A DNA stretch of 64,000 bases, taken from the NCBI GenBank assembly GCA_035048485.1, contig CM068589.1, positions 1,043,001-1,107,000 of the forward strand. The letters are read 5' to 3'. Source of the DNA: Pteria penguin. Its lineage: Eukaryota; Mollusca; Bivalvia; Pterioida; Pteriidae. This document shows, one piece after another, positions 59,556-64,000 of this stretch (positions are counted from its first letter, which is position 1; the number at the start of each line of letters is the position of its first letter). Under the pieces are notes generated by a model that saw only the letters and a list, made by a program, of their open reading frames with translations, did not search any database and was not told the origin of the DNA. The translations under genes and the position numbers were made by a program.

Positions 59556-60371
59556 GTCCATTTTACTAACAATGTAATTTTGCCTCTCTTTCTCCCTTAA
59601 GGACATATCTGACTTGCAAAACTTTTTATATCTCTGCACTAAAGAGTTCCTCAAATCAAATGCAGTTGATGACAAGAAAGATAACTCTTATTTATAATAA
59701 AGCTGCAGGATTGCCAGGAATGTTGTTATCATAGCTTTGCTTTTTCACAGAAAGTTTTATGGATAGGTCTCAATTTCTTTGCTTTATTCAGGTGATTATG
59801 TATCCAATATATTTTATTTCAAATATGAAGAGAAAGTATCTCCCCAAAAAGATGATATTGAGTAATTTGTTGTTTTTTCCTATACATGGCAAAGAAATAT
59901 GTTTGAATCGGTCAGTCAAGAAAGTTGAAAAACTCCAAATTTTTGTTTGGTAACCACATCAGACGTCACAATGAGTCTCTGTGAGAGACCATAAGAAGAA
60001 ACAGGTTCAGTTTTGAAGCAAATCTGTCCTAAAACTGAATAAGTACATGTAGGATTTGACCTTAAATACGACTTTTTCTTGGGACACCAACTTCCACACC
60101 TTCCCCTTATACAGAAATGTCATCTGCCTCCTTCTTCCTCTTTAGACACTCTCTTTAATACTTCGACCACTAAATGACCAAACTCTCCTTCCCCACCCCC
60201 TGCTCTTTTTTTTAACAGGTGCTTTTCTCGCTTGCTTGATCCCTCCTCATTTATAAGTGCCAATACATGCTATAGTATGTGTCAAATTTCACCTGTTGTA
60301 GATGTGAGGCATATGATCAACATGAATTGAATCTTTTGAATATATGTGGAGATAGTTAGTCAAGAGCCCTG

Positions 60372-60576
60372 GGTCTGGCGCCATAAACTGAGAATATACT
60401 TAAGTCATAATTTCATATTCTTTTGTTCATCAATGATTTAATAACTGGGATTTGGATTTTATTTAGTTTTATTCTATTGATAAATAGAATTAAACCATTC
60501 TGCATGAGGATTTATTTGAACGTTTGACAATGGAATAATTTGACTCAAGTGTATTCTCAGTTTATGGCGCGGGACC
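60372..60576. mobile_element. MITE-like element, family 3, copy 2
   Basis: GGTCTGGCGCCATAAACTGA (left), TCAGTTTATGGCGCGGGACC (right). The interior matches the reverse complement of copy 1 (CATCAATGATTTAATAACTG, GGATTTGGATTTTATTTAG), so the two are in opposite orientation. Confidence 0.85.
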
Positions 60577-60884
60577 GTGGACTATTTATGCTTGTTGTAT
60601 ATTGAATATAAACTGAATATATGTAGAGAGAATACAAATTTATTATGATAGTGGAGTGATCTGTTGCTATATTTATATACTCTAATCTTTTTATTTCTAG
60701 ACAGAAAAAGTATATGTGTGTTTATGGTAATGTATTAAAAAAAATATCACAAGTGGGAAGCCATATTTATTTTGTTAAATATTATTACAAGAATATTATG
60801 TGTAAGTAAAAGTAAATAATTTGCACCATCAGATACCGGGTACAATCTACTGTATGAATAAACCATGCATTATTTGGGTAAAAA

Positions 60885-61150
60885 ACCCTCATCAGTGATT
60901 CCCGAATCCAATAATGCATAAATCCATGGATGAATCCAGTAGCTAATAATAGATCCATAGGTAAATCCTGTAGCTAATAATAGATCCATGGATGAATCCT
61001 GTATCTGATGATAGATTCATGGGTGAATCCAGTGGCCAATGATAGATTCATGGGTGAATCCAGTGGCCAATGATAGATTCATGGGTGAATCCAGTGGCCA
61101 ATGATAGATTCATTGGTGAATCCAGTAGCCAGTAACAGATCAAAAGTGAG
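60885..61150 (+). repeat. 31-bp tandem repeat, about eight copies
   Basis: The unit is ATAGATTCATGGGTGAATCC then AGTGGCCAATG. Earlier copies read GTAGCTAATAATAGATCC. Confidence 0.9.
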
Positions 61151-62574
61151 GGCAATAAAAGGTCAAATGGTGCATAGGTTATCGTAATAATAATACTTGT
61201 AATGTTCTATATCGTAATATGATAGTAGGGCAAATCAGCATTAGGACTTTTAGGGTCTGTACCAGAAAAAGAAACAGACTGATTACCATAAACAAACATA
61301 AAACTATTCTTGGCCTATCAGAATAAAATAAATAATTTTCTAATGATTTGTTGGACTGTCAACATTTATGAAACACTTTTCCAAATAAACACTTATTAAG
61401 TTGCCTGCTGAAAATCAAATGGTGTAGATTGTTGAAAAATAATTCCACATTGTGTGTTAAGAGATAAAGAATTTCAGCGATTTCTAAATCAAGTGTTCAA
61501 GGCATTTGTTGGATTGAAGGCAATTATTGAATGAGTCAGTGAAAATGGAATATGTGTTGAATCATTTGAATAAAAAAGAATCAATTGTAAATTCAATGAT
61601 TATTGAATTATTCAACATATATATGAAAAAAAGAAAGTTAACATGAAAGTCTAGCTGATGAGTGATTTTTATATAGAATATAGTGCCAATCAAATATGAT
61701 TTAGATCATTCCATAATAATGTCTTAAGGTAATCTGTTAATTGGTTAACTTTGATAGAATAGATGGTGAACACTAATCTTTCTTGAAAATCATAAAATCT
61801 CCACCTGTGGGGTGATCTTTTGACATTGAATGCTTATTAGTTTAATGATCTTTCGATCTTTGATACTATTGAAATGTATGTTTAGAAAGTTTTAATATTT
61901 ATTCAGTTTTTTCAAGTAATAAATAATAGTATAATTAATTGGTCAAGCTTCATAGGTCAAGCTTCATTGAATGAATTATTTATTGAATTAATTCCTCCTG
62001 CTCGTATTGAATAATCTATTTAAATTCAATGTTATTAAATAATCAATTCATGTTATTTTATAATTTGTTGAAATTCAATGCTATTGAATCATATATTGAA
62101 ATTTAATGTTATTGAATGATCAGCTTTGAAGAACTAAATATCTACTATATATGTAGGTAATGATTCGTAGCAATATGTGTAGAATGAAATGTTTTAGAAA
62201 TACCCTAATAAAAAAACTCCTGAGCAGATTTCTATTTTGTTATTTTTCCATTATATCGCAATGTCTAGAACCATTTGTTTTGTGTCGTTAAGTGCTACAG
62301 ATGGATTATATGACTTAGAATGTTGTGTGTTCGACAATAATTGACATCATGGATCTTTTATCATGAATCTTAAACATTATCACTATTACATTTCTAACAA
62401 TAAGTAAAAAATTTCACAAATTTTGGGCCCATTACAATAAACAATAAAATTTGAACTTGACAATGTGATACGTTTATTTAAACATTTTTGATATGTATTT
62501 GATATGACCATTGTATTTCATTGAATTAATATAGTACTGTATATTATTTACGGCTTTTTAAAACTCCTGTCTTT

Positions 62575-63260
62575 GATGGGACGTATTATGGTATGGCTCT
62601 GTCCGACCTTGTAGGCAAGATACAGACCAAACCATTGGGACTATGACGGTCAAACACTTACTCCTCATGCCAAGACAAAGATGCCTTTTGTTTTCCAAGA
62701 TGAAAGGTCAAGGTAAGAACGACCTTGTAGACAGGATTCAAACCAAACCGTTGGGGCTAAGACTGTCAGACTTGGTACCTTTACTCCTCATGCCAAGACA
62801 AAGATGCTATTTGTTTTTCAAGGTCAAAGGTCAAGGTCATAGTACTCCCTGGTTGGAAACCCTTGTAGAGAGGATACAGATCAAAGCGTTGGAGCTAGGA
62901 CTGTCAAACTTGGTACACTTACTCCTCATGCCAAGACAAGACACCTATTATTATTCAAGGTCTGATGTCAAAGGTCAAGGTCATAGTACTACTTGGTAGG
63001 AACGACATTGTAGGCATGCCAAGTCCAAGATGCCTATTGTTTTTCAAGTTCAAAGGTCAAGGTCTTAGTACTACTTGGTATGAAACCCTTGTAGACAGGA
63101 ACTTGGTACACTTACTACTCATGCTAAGACTTGGTATACTTACTCCTCATGCCAAGACAAAGATGCTTATTGTTTTTCAAGGTCAAAGATGAAGGTCGTA
63201 GTACTACTTGGTTAGAAAACCGTGTAGGCAGGATACAGAACGAACTATTGAGGATGGAAC
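62575..63260 (+). repeat. Degenerate repeat of about 125-130 bp carrying AGGTCA direct repeats
   Basis: Parts in order: CTTGTAGACAGGATACAGAC, CAAACCGTTGGGGCTAGGAC, TGTCAAACTTGGTACACTTA, CTCCTCATGCCAAGACAAAG, ATGCCTATTGTTTTTCAAGG, TCAAAGGTCAAGGTCATAGT, ACTACTTGG. Five or six diverged, partly truncated copies. It looks like a dispersed molluscan repeat in tandem form. Open frames across it (118 and 75 codons) have no protein support. Confidence 0.8.
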
Positions 63261-63634
63261 AGTTTAACAATTGTTTCCATACCTCCCCTTCAAACTAAGC
63301 GGCGAGCATATTTTGCCACGCTAGAAATTGTTCTTGTTGTGATAACGCATAAAGAAAATATACTTGTGTGTAATCATGACATCATTGATTGGTTATTGTG
63401 ATTAACTCTTGTGATTTGTAACATCAGCATGGAATTTACATTGTTTAGAATTTGCACTTGATAAAGGCCAAGTGACTGAAAATTTTACCAGACAACTTCC
63501 TTGTGGAAGCTTTTACTTGCATGTACAGTTTTGAGATATTTTTGTATCTGCTTTAAAGTTTTAGGTGGGAGTGTCAGCCAATCATAAGATGCTTACACTC
63601 CTCCCTGGTCTGACATCAAGATACCAAAATTCCT

Positions 63635-64000
63635 GAAGGTACACCATGATACACTGAGTGGCATATCAACACCATGATGCACTGAGTTACATATCAACAC
63701 CATGATACACTATGAGTGACATCACCATGATACACTGTGACTGACATATCACCATGATACACTGTGACTGACATATCACCATGACACCTGGGCATGGACT
63801 AAGCTAATTTGACACTTGGGTTGATTTCTCTGTCACCACCAGACAATAGTGGTAGATTCTATTACTCAGAGTGTTTCATGGTGTTGATATGTCACTCACA
63901 GTGTATCATGGTGATATGTCACTCAGTGTTTCATGGTGTTGATATGTCACTCACAGTGTATCATGGTGATATGTCACTCACAGTGTATCATGGTGATATG
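63635..64000. repeat. Two short arrays in inverted orientation
   Basis: 63640-63785: ACACCATGATACACTGAGTG with ACATATC in six copies. 63868-64000: its reverse complement (ACTCACAGTGTATCATGGTG, ATATGTC) in five or more copies, running off the right edge. The spacer of about 80 bp is unrelated. The region could fold into a long imperfect hairpin. Confidence 0.88.

Larger units (their letters stand above)
56907..63634. other. Non-genic right flank between repeats
   Basis: 56907-58321, 58986-59344, 59556-60371 and 61151-62574 hold AT-rich DNA with no gene. Between 61410 and 62125 the motif ATTGAAT or its complement ATTCAAT recurs many times, some copies forming palindromes such as ATTCAATGnTATTGAAT. 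Confidence 0.55.

Noticed and set aside
62643..63192. Frames with LLLMPRQRC repeats
   Set aside because: They come from the degenerate 125-bp repeat; repeated wording follows the DNA unit and frames break between copies.

Overview
The window is AT-rich eukaryotic DNA, most likely from a mollusc and probably a bivalve. Three things point there: an interrupted gene with canonical GT-AG introns, tRNA-derived SINE copies, and a dispersed element whose ends (GCTCACCTGAGC-type start, GGCCCACTTGGGCCTCTTGTT-type finish) I recognise as common in bivalve genomes. The species assignment is inference. No prokaryotic operons, rRNA, tRNA genes or CRISPR arrays are visible.

One protein-coding gene can be supported: an AMP deaminase (AMPD2-like) on the + strand, from at least 18400 and possibly from a micro-exon at 4182, to the stop codon at 55100. 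I placed 15 recurrent coding segments plus one alternative exon. Reading phases agree across every junction except one. The catalytic barrel is complete: the HxH zinc motif at 35760, the HCGEAG motif at 49713, the SSDDP motif at 52495 and a conserved C-terminus. The extreme N-terminus and promoter are not identified. Two exons of identical length (63 nt, phase 0) encode alternative versions of the same segment at 37001 and 38790, a probable mutually exclusive pair. A 36-nt in-frame micro-exon lies at 22256.

The rest is dominated by tandem repeats, by my rough count about 40 percent of the window. From left to right: a 42-bp array (1-345), 83-bp array (6.3-9.8 kb), 12-bp array (10.6-11.8 kb), 34/26/105-bp arrays (12.3-13.4 kb), 23-bp array (15.8-17.4 kb), 44-bp array (24.9-25.9 kb), 32-bp array (30.3-32.5 kb), second 23-bp array (33.0-34.9 kb), 51-bp (36.1-36.7 kb), 17/19-bp (38.1-38.4 kb), 42-bp (39.1-40.8 kb), 30-bp (41.3-42.0 kb), about 60-bp (42.0-42.9 kb), 57-bp (43.6-43.9 kb), 59-bp (44.2-44.9 kb), 64-bp (45.1-45.5 kb), 41-bp (45.7-47.9 kb), 47-bp (49.8-51.1 kb), 66-bp (52.7-53.4 kb), 42-bp (58.3-59.0 kb) and several shorter ones.

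The most striking pattern is that many arrays inside the gene are built from the exon-intron junctions themselves. At ten junctions (donors at 18559, 30284, 43314, 45691, 49833; acceptors at 21090, 35386, 35760, 45528, 49229) the repeat unit contains the last or first bases of the exon plus the splice site. Each true splice site therefore sits at the end of a run of 2 to about 68 copies of itself. An eleventh case (acceptor 52495) is weaker, and arrays abut two more junctions. Three MITE-like palindromic families, four SINE copies, one 2.55-kb modular bivalve element, one near-perfect foldback and an inverted pair of arrays at the right end make up the recognisable dispersed repeats. The region from 55101 to the end is 3-prime UTR and flank with no further gene that I can support.
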